From Halichoerus grypus (lineage: Eukaryota > Chordata > Mammalia > Carnivora > Phocidae): a DNA stretch of 64,000 nt. The stretch covers positions 87,400,754 to 87,464,753 of the forward strand of contig NC_135721.1 in NCBI RefSeq assembly GCF_964656455.1, written 5' to 3'. Each line of letters opens with the position of its first letter. Within the stretch, counting starts at the first letter, position 1. Position numbers and translations under genes: made by a program. The notes beneath the pieces are model-generated. The model did not search any database and was not told the DNA's origin. It worked only from the letters and a program-made list of their open reading frames with translations. Below are positions 1-11,033 of the stretch, piece by piece.

Positions 1-550
1 AAAAAGAAGAGTTCTTAAAGATGAACTATGATAGCAGAAATAAAAAACTCAACTGAAGCATTAGAAGGTAGATTTGAGGTAATCTCCCAAAAAGTAGAAT
101 AAAAAGAAATAGATGAAACGTATGAGCTGAACAATAAGAAAATTAAAGGACTAATCCAAAAGGTCCAACAGTCAAAATAAAAGAATTCCAGAAAAGGTGA
201 ATTGAGAAAATAAAAGAAAAAAGTTATCAGATATAATTGGAGAAAAATTCCACAGAACCAAAGGACCTACGTCTCCAGATTTAAAACTATCCACCAAGTA
301 CCCAGAACAGTGGATTTTATTTTTAAAGTCTGTATCGAGGTACATCATCATGATATTTCAGGAACTCATAGGTAAAGGTTAGTTTATGAAAGCTTTCAAA
401 AGAGCGAGGGGAAGATCACATACAAAAGAGCAAGAAAGGGGATCACATTGGGCTGTTTAATAGCAACACTGGAATGGAGCAATGCCTTCAACATTATTTG
501 GCGAAAATTATTGCAAACATAGCATTTACTACCCAGCCAAACTATCAATC
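1..550 (+). repeat. Ancient L1/HAL1-like ORF1-region remnant
   Basis: A-rich sequence with the lysine/glutamate-rich wording of old L1 or HAL1 first open reading frames, ending in a stretch (about 510-560) typical of the end of these ORF1 regions. Every frame is broken by stops, so it codes for nothing. It lies in CREG2 intron 2. The family is a judgement from wording, not an alignment. Confidence 0.45.
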
Positions 551-566
551 AAGAATGAGAGTAGGG

Positions 567-752
567 GGCACCTGGTGGCTCAGTCGGTTGAGCGACTGCC
601 TTCGGCTCACATCATGACCCCAGGGTCCTGGGATCGGGCCCCGCGTCAGGCTCCCTGCTCAGCCAGGAGTCTGCTTCTCTCTCTGCCCCTCCCCACCCCC
701 ACTTCTTTCTCTCTCTGTCTGAAATAAATAAATAAAATCTTAAAAAAAAAAA
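567..752 (+). mobile_element. CAN-SINE (SINEC), first of a back-to-back pair
   Basis: Complete tRNA-derived SINE: head with 'cacctggtggctcag', a C/T-rich middle, AAATAAATAAATAAAATCTT and a poly-A tail. A 16-bp TSD, AAGAATGAGAGTAGGG, occurs at 551-566 and 753-768. The right-hand copy of the TSD also forms the left edge of the next SINE. Confidence 0.93.
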
Positions 753-766
753 AAGAATGAGAGTAG

Positions 767-936
767 GGATGCCTGGGTGGCTCAGTCGTTAAGTGGCTGC
801 CTTTGGCTCAGGTCATGATCCCAGAGTCCTGGGATCAAGTCCCACATCAGGCTCCCTGCTCAGTGGGGAGCCTGCTTCTCCCTCTGCCTGCTGCTCTCTC
901 TCTCTCTGACAAATAAATAAAATCTTTAAAAAAAAA
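767..936 (+). mobile_element. CAN-SINE (SINEC), second of a back-to-back pair
   Basis: Full-length SINE in the same orientation as its neighbour, starting 'gatgcctgggtggctcag' and ending AAATAAATAAAATCTTTAAAAAA. Only the neighbour's TSD separates the two copies. Confidence 0.92.
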
Positions 937-939
937 GAA

Positions 940-1710
940 TTTGAATTGAAATTACATCATCTATAAAGATTAATTCTGGGAGAATTGACATCTCCATTAA
1001 ATTGGGTTTTCCCATTCATGTATATGGGATAACTCTCTCTTTAGGCCATTTATGTATTTCAATAAAGTCATAATTTTTTCCACCAAGATATTACACAATT
1101 TTTGTTGAATTTATCTCTAGGTATTTTATAGGTTTTGTTACCATCTTATATACTTTTTTAAAAAAGATTTTATTTATTTGTCAGAGAGAGAGAGAGAGCA
1201 CAAGCAGGGGGAGGGGCAGAGGGAGAAGCAGCTCCCTGCTGAGCAAGGAGCCTGACTCGGACTCCATCCCAGGGCCCTGGGATCATGACCTGAGCCAAGG
1301 GCAGACGCTTAACCAACTGAGGTACCCAGGTGTCCCTTTCTTCCATATTTTCTAATAGTTAAAAATAGTTTTTTGCTTATAAGTAGCAATGCAATTGTTT
1401 TATAATCATTGTTCTTGAATTCAACAATCTTGCTGAGCTTTCTCCTCAATATTAATGTTCCGAGTGTGGATTCTCTTGCATTTTCCTTTGTATACAGTCA
1501 TATCATTTGCAAATAACTATAACTTTGTTTATTATTTCCCAATCTTTATACATATTTCTATTTCTTGTCTTACTACAAAAACCACAATATCCAGTAATAT
1601 GGACATGCTCATCTTGTTCCATGAGATATAACATAGGTATAGGATTTTGATAAATATCCTTTGCCCTAGGTTGCTGGGAGCTTTAAAAAAAAATCACAAA
1701 TGGAAACAAA
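940..1710 (-). repeat. Old L1 ORF2 fragment, antisense
   Basis: Read on the minus strand this resembles the region of L1 ORF2 around and after the reverse-transcriptase core. The plus strand shows the usual T-rich antisense wording ('tttatctctaggtattttat'). All frames are broken. A SINE at 1157-1336 interrupts it. Confidence 0.7.
1157..1336 (-). mobile_element. CAN-SINE (SINEC), antisense, in old L1
   Basis: Reverse-complement SINE: poly-T/AAAGATTTTATTTATTTGTCAG at the left, then GA-rich tract, and the head ('accaactgaggtacccagg') at the right. It splits the antisense L1 fragment. Confidence 0.92.
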
Positions 1711-1722
1711 AGCAAAATAGGT

Positions 1723-1773
1723 AATTCAGACTTGATGAAAATTTTTTTAAAAATCTTTCATCAAGTCCGAATT
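1723..1773. repeat. Near-perfect inverted repeat (hairpin) at an L1/L1 junction
   Basis: Left arm (about 1723-1745, containing AATTCAGACTTGATGAAAA) and right arm (about 1749-1773, containing TTTCATCAAGTCCGAATT) are reverse complements of about 23 bp with few mismatches and a loop of a few bases. It lies exactly where an antisense L1 piece ends and a sense L1 piece begins. Confidence 0.8.
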
Positions 1774-1774
1774 A

Positions 1775-2488
1775 AAACAGGCATAGGATTTGAACAGACA
1801 TTTCTCCAAAGACATACACATGGCCAACAAGCATATGAAAAGATGGCCAATATCATTAGCCATCAGGGAAACGCAAATAAAAACCACAGCGAGATACCGC
1901 TTCATATTCACTCAGCTGGCTAGCATGAAAAGGACAGACTAAAACAAGTGTTGGTGGGGATGCTGAGGAACTGGCCTCCCACACTGCTGGTGGGAAGGTA
2001 AAACAGTGCAACTGCTTTGGAAGACAGTTCGGCTGTTCCTCACAAAGTTATACGTCGCATTGCCATGGGAGCTGGGGATTCCCTGTCTCACCGTTCCACC
2101 GCTGAACATGTCCACACAAAAACACATGCACACATGTGCATGGCGGCATTACTGGTAATGGCCCCAAAGCGGGAACAACCCAGATGTCCATCGAATGATG
2201 AATGGGTAAACAACGTGGTCTACCCATACAATGCAATAATATTCAGCCATGAAAAAATGAATACTGATTCAGGCTCCAGCATGGATGAACCTCGAAGTCA
2301 CTATGCTAAGTGAGAGAAGATAGTCGCAAGAGACCACAAACGGCACAATTCCATCTGTCTCGGCAAAACAGGCACAGTTGTAGAGGCGGGAGAAGACCAG
2401 CAGTTGCTCGGGATGGGGTGTGGGGTCAGGAATGACGAATAACTGCTAATGGGCGCTGGGGTTTTTTGGGGGGTGATGAAAATGTTCT
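1775..2488 (+). repeat. Old L1 ORF2 3' end and 3' UTR, left half (right half at 7460-7585)
   Basis: Resembles the C-terminal coding part of L1 ORF2 (sequence for 'PRCPSNDEW' near 2190) followed by a 3' UTR. It is cut at 2489 by the younger L1 and resumes after it ('gatggttgcacaactctgaata'), ending in an AT-rich tail near 7585. All frames are degenerate. It is the host of a nested insertion. Confidence 0.75.
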
Positions 2489-2519
2489 AAAATTCGATTA
2501 TGGTAAAGAAGCTGAGAAA

Positions 2520-3020
2520 AAGAGAGATAAACAACTACTGGATCATGAGGGCAGAATTCAAGAGATAAGTGATACCATAAGATGAAACAACATTAGAATA
2601 ATTGGGATCCCAGAAGAAGAAGAAAGAGAGAGAGGGGCAGAAGGTATAATGGAGCAAATTATAGCAGACAACTTCCCTAATTTGGGGAAGGAAACAGGCA
2701 TCAAAATCCAGGAGGCACAGAGAACCCCTCTCAAAATCAATAAAAATAGGTCAACACCCCAACATCTAATAGTAAAACTTACGAGTCTCAGAGATAAAGA
2801 GAAAATCCTGAAAGCAGCTCGGGAGAAGAGATATGTAACCTACAATGGTAGAAACATTAGATTGGCAACAGACCTATCCACAGAGACCTGGCAGGCCAGA
2901 AAGGACTGGCAGGACATATTCAGAGCACTAAATGAGAAAAATATGCAGCCAAGAATACTATATCCAGCTAGGCTGTCATTGAAAATAGAAAGAGAGATAA
3001 AAAGCTTCCAGGACAAATAA
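2520..3020 (+). pseudogene. L1 ORF1 protein, C-terminal half (truncated)
   Basis: The C-terminal part of the L1 RNA-binding chaperone ORF1p, which normally trimerises and coats L1 RNA. The open stretch 2649-3020 (123 residues) contains 'NFPNLGKETGIKIQE', 'KINKNRSTPQHLIVKL' and 'STETWQARKDWQDIFRALNE', wording of the RRM and C-terminal domains. In-frame similarity reaches back to about 2595 (RIIGIPEEEE). The N-terminal coiled coil is missing because of 5' truncation. The stop is TAA at 3018-3020; ORF2 starts about 145 bp downstream, the usual L1 arrangement. Confidence 0.9.
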
Positions 3021-3164
3021 AAACTAAAGGAATTTGCAAACACGAAACCAGCCCTACAAGAAATCTTGAAAGGGGTCCTCTAAGCAAAGAGAGAGCCTAA
3101 AAGCAACATAGACCAGAAAGGAACACAGACAATATACAGGAACAGTCACCTTACAGGCAATACA

Positions 3165-6100
3165 ATGGCACTAAATTCCTATCTTTCAATAGTTACCCTG
3201 AATGTAAATGGGCTAAATGCCCCAATCAAAAGACAGAGGCTATCAGATTGGATTAAAAAACAAGACCCATCGATATGCTGTCTGCAAGAGACTCATTTTA
3301 GACCCAAAGACACCCCCAGGTTGAAAGTGAGGGGGTGGAAAACCATTTACCATGCTAATGGACACCAAAAGAAAGCTGGGGTGGCAATCCTTATATCAGA
3401 CAAATTAGATTTTAAACAAAAGACTGTAATAAAAGATGAGGAAGGACATTATATCCTACTTAAAGGGTCTATCCAACAAGAAGATCTAACAATTGTAAAT
3501 ATCTATGCCCCTAACATGGGAGCAGCCAATTATATAAGGCAATTAATAACAAAAGCAAAGAAACACATTGACAACAATACAATAATAGTGGGGGACTTTA
3601 ACACCCCCCTCACTGAAATGGACAGATCGTCTAAGCAAAAGATCAACAAGGAAATAAAGGCTTTAAGTGACACACTGGACCAAATGGACTTCACAAACAT
3701 ATTCAGAATATTCCATCCCAAAGCAACGGAATACACATTCTTCTCTAGTGCACATGGAACATTCTCCACAATCGATCACATCCTAGGTCATAAATCAGGT
3801 CTTAACTGGTACCAAAAGATTGGGATCATTCCCTGCCTATTTTCAGACCACAATGCTTTGAAACTAGAACTCAATCACAAGAGGAAAGTTGGAAAGAATT
3901 CAAATACATGGATGCTAAAGAGCATCCTACTAAAGAATGAATGGGTCAACCAGGAAATTAAAGAAGAATTTAAAAAATTCATGGAAACCAATGAAAATGA
4001 AAACACAACTGTTCAAAATCTTTGGGATGCAGCAAAGGCAGTCCTAAGAGGAAAGTATATAGCAATACAAGTCTTTCTCAAGAAACAAGAAAGGTCTCAA
4101 ATACACAACCTAACTCTACGCCTAAAGGAGCTGGAGAAAGAACAGCAAATAAAGCCTAAACCCAGCAGGAGAAGAGAAATAATAAAGATCAGAGCAGAAA
4201 TCAATGAAATAGAAACTAAAAGAACAGTAGAACAGATCAACGAAACTAGGAGCTGGTTCTTTGAAAGAATTAACAAGATTGATAAACCCTTGGCCAGACT
4301 TATCAAAAAGAAAAGAGAAAGGACCCAAATCAACAAAATCATGAATGAAAGAGGAGAGATCACAACCAACACCAAAGAAATACAAACAATTATAAGAATA
4401 TATTATGAGCAACTCTATGCCAGCAAATTCAATAACCTGGAAGAAATGGATGCATTCCTAGAGATGTATCAACTACCAAAACTGAACCAGGAAGAAACAG
4501 AAAACCTGAACAGACCTATAACCACTAAGGAAATTGAAGCAGTCATCAAAAATCTCCCAAAAAACAAAAGCCCAGGGCCAGATGGCTTCCCAGGGGAATT
4601 CTACCAAACATTTAAAGAAGAATTAATACCTATTCTTCTGGAACTGTTCCAAAAAATAGAAATGGAAGGAAAACTTCCAAACTCGTTTTATGAGGCCACC
4701 ATTACCTTGATCCCAAAACCAGACAAAGACCCCATCAAAAAGGAGAATTACAGACCAATATCCCTGATGAACATGGATGCAAAAATTCTCACCAAAATAC
4801 TAGCCAATAGGATCCAACAGTACATTAAAAGGATTATTCACCACGACCAAGTGGGATTTATCCCTGGGCTGCAAGGTTGGTTCAACATCCGCAAATCAAT
4901 CAACGTGATACAATCCATTAACAAAAGAAAGAACAAGAACCATATGATCCTCTCAATAGATGCACAAAAAGCATTTGACAAAGTACAGCATCCTTTCTTG
5001 ATCAAAACTCTTCAGAGTATAGGCATAGAGGGTACATACCTCAATATCATAAAAGCCATCTATGAAAAACCTACAGCGAATATCATTCTCAATGGGGAAA
5101 AACTGAGAGCTTTCCTCCTAAGGTCAGGAACGCGGCAGGGATGTCCACTATCACCATTGCTATTCAACATAGTATTAGAAGTCCTAGCCACAGCAATCAG
5201 ACATCAAAACGAAATCAAAGGCATCCAAATCGGCAAAGAAGAAGTCAAACTCTTACTCTTTGCAGATGATATGATACTTTATGTGGAAAACCCCAAAGAC
5301 TCCACCCCAAAACTGCTAGAACTCATACAGGAGTTCAGTAAAGTGGCAGGATATAAAATCAATGCACAGAAGTCAGTGGCATTCCTATACACCAACAAGA
5401 CAGAAGAAAGAGAAATTAAGGAGTAGATCCCATTTACAATTGCAAAACCATAAGATACCTAGGAATAAATCTAATCAAAGAGGCAAAGGATCTGTACTCA
5501 GAAAACTATAAAATACTCATGAAAGAAATGGAGGAAGACACAAAGAAATGGAAAAATGTTCCATGCTCATGGATTGGAAGAACAAATATTGTGAAGATGT
5601 CAATGCTACCTAGAGCAATCTACACATTCAATGCAATCCCCATCAAAATACCATCCACTTTTTTCAAAGAAATGGAACAAATCATCCTAAAATTTGTATG
5701 GAACCAGAAAAGACCCCGAATAGCCAGAGGAATGTTGAAAAAGAAAAGCAAAGCTGGCGGCATCACAATTCCGGACTTCCAGCTCTATTACAAAGCTGTC
5801 GTCATCAAGACAGTATGGTACTGGCGCAAAAACAGACACATAGATCAATGGAACAGAATAGAGAGCCCAGGAATGGACCCTCAACTCTATGGTCAACTAA
5901 TCTTTGACAAAGCAGCAAAGAATGTCCAATGGAAAAAAGACAGTCTCTTCAACAAATGGTGTTGGGAAAACTGGATAGCCACATGCAGAAGAATGAAACT
6001 GGACCATTTCCTTACACCACACACAAAAATAGACTCAAAATGGTTGAAAGACCTCAATGTGAGACAGGAGTCCATCAAAATCCTAGAGGAGAACACAGGC

Positions 6101-6973
6101 AGCAACCTCTTCGACCTCAGCTGCAGCAACTTCTTCCTAGAAACATCGCCAAAGGCAAGGGAAGCAAGGGCAAAAAGGAACTATTGGGACCTCATCAAGA
6201 TAAAAAGCTTTTGCACAGCAAAAGAAACAGTCCACAAAACCAAAAGACAACCGACAGAATGGGAGAAGATATTTGCAAATGACATATCAGATAAAGGACT
6301 AGTATCCAAAATCTATAAAGAACTTATCAAACTCAACACCCAAAGAACAAAGAATCCAATCAAGAAATGGGCAGAAGACATGAACAGACATTTTTCCAAA
6401 GAAGACATCCAAATGGCCAACAGACACATGAAAAAGTGCTCAACATCGCTTGGCATCAGGGAAATCCAAATCAAAACCTCAATGAGATACCACCTCACAC
6501 CAGTCAGAATGGCTAAAATTAACAAGTTGGGAAATGACAGATGTTGGCGGGGATGCGGAGAAAGGGGAACCCTCCTACACTGTTGGTGGGAATGCAAGCT
6601 GGTGCAGCCACTCTGGAAAACAGTATGGAGGTTCCTCAAAATGTTGAAAATAGAGCTACCATACAAACCAGCAATTGCACTACTGGGTATTTACCCCAAA
6701 GATACAAAAGTAGGGATCAGAAAGGGTACGTGCACCCCGATGTTTATAGCAGCAATGTCCACAATAGCCAAACTGTGGAAAGAGCCAAGATGTCCATCGA
6801 CAGATGAATGGATAAAGAAGAAGTGGTATATATATACAATGGAATATTATGCAGCCATCAAAAGGAATGAGATCTTGCCGTTTACAACGACGTGGATGGA
6901 ACTGGAGGATATTATGCTGAGCGAAATAAGTCAAACAGAGAAAGACATGTATCATATGACCTCACTGATATGA
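3165..6973 (+). pseudogene. L1 ORF2 (endonuclease-reverse transcriptase), disrupted
   Basis: Almost the whole of L1 ORF2, which nicks target DNA and reverse-transcribes L1 RNA. The endonuclease domain keeps its catalytic pattern: N13, E42 (LQETHF), D144/N146 (VGDFNTPL), D228/H229 (SDHNAL). The reverse transcriptase keeps FADDM (F699, D701, D702). The C-terminal Cys-rich segment is present in the second part (CWRGCGERG...HCWWEC). Two lesions break it: an in-frame TAG at 5424-5426, and a 1-nt deletion in an A run at 5444-5447 that moves the remaining 484 residues (from about 5519) into another frame. The reading ends at TGA 6971-6973. Every catalytic residue I checked is intact, so the copy was lost to few mutations. 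Confidence 0.95.
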
Positions 6974-7443
6974 GGAATTCTTAATCTCAGGAAACAAACT
7001 GAGGGTTGCTGGAGTGGGGGGTGGGGTGGGAGGGATGGGGTGACTGGGTGATGGACACTGGGGAGAGTATGTGCTCTGGTAAGCGCTGTGAATTGTGCAA
7101 GACTGTTGAATCTCAGATCTGTACCTATGAAACAAATAATGCAATATATGTTAAGAAAAAAAAAAAGAAGAAGATAGCAGGAGGGGAAGAATGAAGGGGG
7201 GAAAAACTGGGGGGAGATGAACCATGAGAGACTATGGACTCTGAAAAACAAACTGAGGGTTCTAGAGGGGAGGGGGGTGGGAGGATGGGTTAGCCTGGTG
7301 ATGGGTATTAAAGAGGGCACGGTCTGCATGGAGCACTGGGTGTTATGCACAAACAATGAATCATGGAACACTACATCTAAAACTAATGATGTAATGTATG
7401 GGGATTAACATAACAATAAAAAATTAAAAAAATAAAATAAAAT
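6974..7443 (+). other. Chimeric L1 3' UTR: module A then module B
   Basis: Two homologous purine-rich modules follow ORF2. Module A (6974 to about 7150) has 'caaactgagggttgctggag', a G-rich tract and 'aaacaaataatgcaatatatg', then an internal A run. Module B (about 7165-7443) has 'actatggactctg', 'caaactgagggttctagagg', a G-rich tract and 'gatgtaatgtatggggatta', then the terminal A-rich tail. The same A-to-B junction occurs in the separate copy at 42611-43045. Module A alone ends the copy at 55285-55826, and B alone ends the copy at 39311-39832. Confidence 0.85.
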
Positions 7444-7585
7444 AAAATTCGATTATGGTGATGGTTGCACAACTCTGAATATGCTAACAACCCTCAATGG
7501 TGCACTTTAAAGGGTGAAGTTAATGTAAATATATATATATATTACAGTAAATATATATCAGTAAAGCTGTAAAAAATTAAATTTC

Positions 7586-8082
7586 AGATAAACAAGTATT
7601 TTTCCCACATAACTATGTGTCATGCAATATTTTACCTGGCAACCCTAATGAGGAGAATTTTTAATTAAGAGAATTATATTAGATCATGTCATACCATATC
7701 ATAATATATTCTATTAGAATTCTATTTATCCAGAGGAGCCCTACCTTGTCATGTACGATCAATAAAGTATACTGTACCCAGCCAAAAAAAAAAAAAAGGA
7801 ATTCTATTTATCCAGAGAAAGAGTGATATCCAGAATACAAAATACACCCTCACTGCCAGGTGACTCTTTCAATGAAAGCAAGTCTTAGAAGCATTCTGCC
7901 ACCACGGGAACACTTCGAGCAAGCAGTCACACACGTAGTCACACTAATTCTCATGATTTCCAATGTCCCTTATGCTGAGCGAGGAGCCTCCACATATCTG
8001 AAACCCTTCACCTTGGTCACCGCTGGACCCAGGCAGATGCACTGCATGACCTCAGGACACTGCTCATATTGTCTTTAAGTGA
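7586..8082. other. CREG2 intron 2, mostly non-repetitive
   Basis: AT-rich intronic sequence with an A run near 7783. 'aattctatttatccagag' occurs at about 7719 and again at about 7800, flanking 'ccctaccttgtcatgtacg...cagccaaaaaaaaa', which suggests a tiny (about 65 bp) A-tailed retro-insertion with a TSD. No gene seen. Confidence 0.5.
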
Positions 8083-8101
8083 GTGGCGCCCCCTAGAGGT
8101 G
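8083..8101 (-). promoter_or_regulatory. CTCF-like motif
   Basis: The minus strand reads CCTCTAGGGGGCGCC, 13 of 14 positions of the CTCF core CCASYAGRKGGCRS. It lies about 310 bp upstream of CREG2 exon 3, outside any repeat I recognise. Sequence match only. Confidence 0.45.
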
Positions 8102-8413
8102 TGCAGAGCAGCAGCATGATTCTGGACAGTGGCTCCCGGCCGCCATCCTGCAGAGGCCAAGCTAGCACCGGCCCCGTTGACGAGGGAACTCCGGGTGTTT
8201 GCTGCCCCGTGGGTGCAGACCGGTATGTAACTCCCCCAAGCACACCCCCCACATGGCCCACACCAAAGTGTGTTAAAGGAATTACACACAATGTAAAAAC
8301 TTGAATGATATAACCAGCCACGTGACTATTTTTCATTTTTAATAAAATCCTTGGTGTTTCAGGCCGACGTTCTATCATCCTTTTAACATGTGAAAAACGT
8401 TCTTTGTATGCAG

Positions 8414-8527
8414 AAAAAATATCGTCGACCCGGAAGACCCCCGATGTGCCCGCCTGACGCTCACCGGCCAGATGATCGCCGTGTCTCCAGAAGAAGTAGA
8501 ATTTGCCAAGCAAGCCATGTTTTCAAG
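8414..8527 (+). CDS. CREG2: CREG2 exon 3 (partial CDS)
   Basis: Internal coding exon of CREG2 (cellular repressor of E1A-stimulated genes 2), a secreted glycoprotein of the CREG family with an FMN-binding split-barrel fold like pyridoxamine-phosphate oxidases but no known enzyme activity; human CREG2 is mainly a brain protein. The exon encodes KNIVDPEDPRCARLTLTG followed by QMIAVSPEEVEFAKQAMFS. The acceptor is tttgtatgCAG at 8411-8413 and the donor is AG|GTTTGT at 8528, a weaker-than-consensus donor. The first base completes an Arg codon and the last two bases begin one, so it joins exon 4 in frame. CREG2 rather than CREG1 was chosen from recalled human CREG2 wording and from RNF149 lying downstream. 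Exons 1 and 2, with the signal peptide, are outside the window. Confidence 0.95.
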
Positions 8528-11033
8528 GTTTGTATATGCTTTAAAGTCGGTTTGCCCAGAAATACACCGTAAAAAAAGCAGAGGTGAGGACTGTGCCCTT
8601 TGATGCCCCTGAAGCAATGATAGTAATGGTCTGAGCTGCCCTGGGTGGGGGGCAGGGCTGCCAACCTCACGCTGGCTGTCGTGGTGGCTCCGCGGGGGAG
8701 GGGGCAGCAGAGGCCTTGCAGGTGGTCTTGCGGTGCCCCCCCAACCCCCCGCTGCCTTTGGAGAGCATCCTGCATTGAGGGATCCCAGGCACTCTTCCCT
8801 GAGCACTTGCCGCCTTCCACAACAGCCTGCCTTGAAATGGAAATAACTGGACTTTGCAGAGAAGGCAACACAACAAACATTTTCAAACGTCCACTCTAAG
8901 CAGAGCACAGTGCAGAAGTGAAAGAGCGCCTTGCTCAGGGTGGTCCTCTGCTGCCTACGTCTGACCCACTGAGGATGCTGGCGGCCACGGGCTTTCTGCC
9001 CCCGCCCTCCCGCCCCGGCCTGCTTACTGAATCAGATTCTCGGGAGAGAAGACTCACTCGAAATGTTAAAAGCATGTCCCAGGAAATGAGCATGCATGCT
9101 GAAGTTTAAGAATCACGGCTGTCAAAGTGAGCAAGAGGGCAGCCCTGTGAGAGGCGGCGGGAGGTCAAGAGCTTGTGAAAGGTGTGAGGAGGGTGTGTGC
9201 AGGGAGGGGTGGTCTCCCAGGGGGGCTGGAGTGAGGGACGCGTCCACGCAGGGGGCCGCCTGGAGTGCAAGGTCAGAACTGGGCCAAGGAGCGGCAGGTA
9301 TCCTCCCCGGGGTGCAGGTGATGAAAACAGGCAGATTAACTCTTTGTCTAAGTACGTGGAAGACTAACACGACAGCAGGTGGTAAATTGGGAGCGCACCC
9401 ACACCCCCTCGGAGAAGGGACGATTTTTCCATACAGGGGAACCATCAAATAAGTAAGCACAGAAAGGAGAGGGGAAGCCTGGTTTCCCACTGCTGTGGAA
9501 AAGGGTTTCACGTGCACAGAGAAAATGGGAATGAACTCGAATTGGATCGCAATTGGATACATCAACATGAATGCAGGGTTTTCAGAACATAGGTTGAGAA
9601 CAGAACATTGGTTTTGTGTGTGTGTGTGTGTGTGCCCATGACATATTTTTGAACCCCGCTGTCCTCTTTACTTCTAAACACTCCTCTTTCGTGTTATAAT
9701 AGGCAGTGAGAAGAGGCCAGAATCTTAGGTAGACCATTGTGTCTTTCTGCAGGAAACACGGCAGGTGCTGTGTTGCCAAATTTTTCACCACTATGTTTCG
9801 TCGGCCCCTTTACACACACACACCCCCCCCCCGCCTCCACTAACCTCATCTTTACCTTCTTCTAAGCCCCCCACTGTGAGTCTCCTCGAGTTCCCTCCAC
9901 CTGCCCCTCACTGTCTGGATGTAAAGCCGGTGCCCCCTGGATTAGGATTTATTACATCTGAGCCACACCTGCAGGTGCCAAAATGTGTTCCGGTTCCAAG
10001 TACAAACTGTGTTTGCTTAAAATAGCAACAATCCTTTTATTATCTTGGCTTTACGCGTATGTGGAGTGTTGGGGCATCAGATCAGCAACTTCATTTCAAA
10101 TGGTTTAGGGAAAAAAATAGTGTCCCTCCCCCCCAAAAAAAAACCAAAACAAAACCCTGTACTTCCAACTTCTCTGGGCTTTTACAGTTATTTCAAAACA
10201 AATTGTCTGTTTTAAAAGGTCATCGGCCTATTATTGCATCTACATTGTTGCAAATAGCCTTCCCAGTCCGCACTTGGCCTTTGACTTTTGTCTTTGACAT
10301 GTTTAGGTAAGAATCTAGTTTTTTATGTTTCTGAACTTTACAAGAAGTGAGCCAAGCACCTGCCCTTAAGAAGACGCATATGTCTAGGGTTTCACGTGAG
10401 GGAGAAAGCAAGTCGGTAAGTAGAAGGCGGAGTGTGACGAGCCCTGTGCATTCTGGCTGACTCTCCCCGTGGTCCCACATCTCTCAGCCTGCGGCAGCGG
10501 TGCCAGTCTTCCCACCAGCAGATTTATTTCATGGGCTCACAATTCTTTTGAATTTTCATCCGAAGATGCAGAAGGCCTTTCTTGATGTTTCCTGCCATCA
10601 GCAACCAGCGTTCACTGAACACTTGCTCTGTGCACGTGCTTCCTGTGCGCAGAGTTGTTTGCTCCCCACGCAGCCCCATGATCCAAGCACCGCCACCGTT
10701 GTCCCCCATGACGGGTAAGGAGGCCAGGGTTTGAGAGGGCAGATGGCCCACGAAGCCTCTTGCTCATCCGCCACTGACCTGGGACTCGAACCAAGGCGCC
10801 TAGGACAGGGCGGGTTTGCCCCTCTGTGGAGGTGGCCGCTCCCTGCCTTCCCGAGGCTGTCCCGGACCCCAGCCCTGGCTCCCTGGCTTCCGCCTCTGGC
10901 CTCGGCCCAGACGAGGCCTGGGCTCTGGAGGCCCGATGACCTGGCCGATGCCACGGAGGCGGGCCCGGGGCCCCGGGAGGGCCCACCTGCTGATGGGCGC
11001 AGCTCTCTCGTGACCTCTCCTTTATTTCTGCAG
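8528..11033 (+). other. CREG2: CREG2 intron 3
   Basis: 2.5-kb GC-rich intron (GTTTGT donor, tttctgCAG acceptor at 11031-11033). It holds a (TG)n at 9615-9634, a CA/C-rich tract near 9812-9832 and a MIR at about 10590-10800. A weak hAT/MER5-like remnant may lie at 9020-9120. No SINEC or L1 was seen, in contrast to intron 2. Confidence 0.85.
10590..10800 (-). repeat. MIR element, antisense
   Basis: Shows the diverged antisense MIR order: 'ttcactgaacacttgctctgtgc', then 'gacgggtaaggaggccagg', then 'gacctgggactcgaaccaag'. An ancient tRNA-derived SINE, about 200 bp. Confidence 0.7.

Larger units (their letters stand above)
2505..7443 (+). mobile_element. 5'-truncated L1 retrotransposon, 4.9 kb, with 16-bp TSD
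   Basis: Begins inside ORF1 and runs through ORF2 and a long 3' UTR to an A-rich tail. A perfect 16-bp TSD, AAAATTCGATTATGGT, flanks it (2489-2504 and 7444-7459), which fixes both ends and shows insertion into an older L1. There is no 5' UTR promoter and only half of ORF1. ORF2 has a nonsense codon and a 1-nt deletion, so the copy is dead. The good ORF preservation suggests a fairly young carnivoran family. It lies in sense orientation within CREG2 intron 2. Confidence 0.95.

Noticed and set aside
8375..8908. Minus-strand frames over CREG2 exon 3
   Set aside because: Shadows of the plus-strand exon and GC-rich intron.
9615..9634. (TG)n in CREG2 intron 3 as a regulatory element
   Set aside because: Simple microsatellite; no evidence of function.
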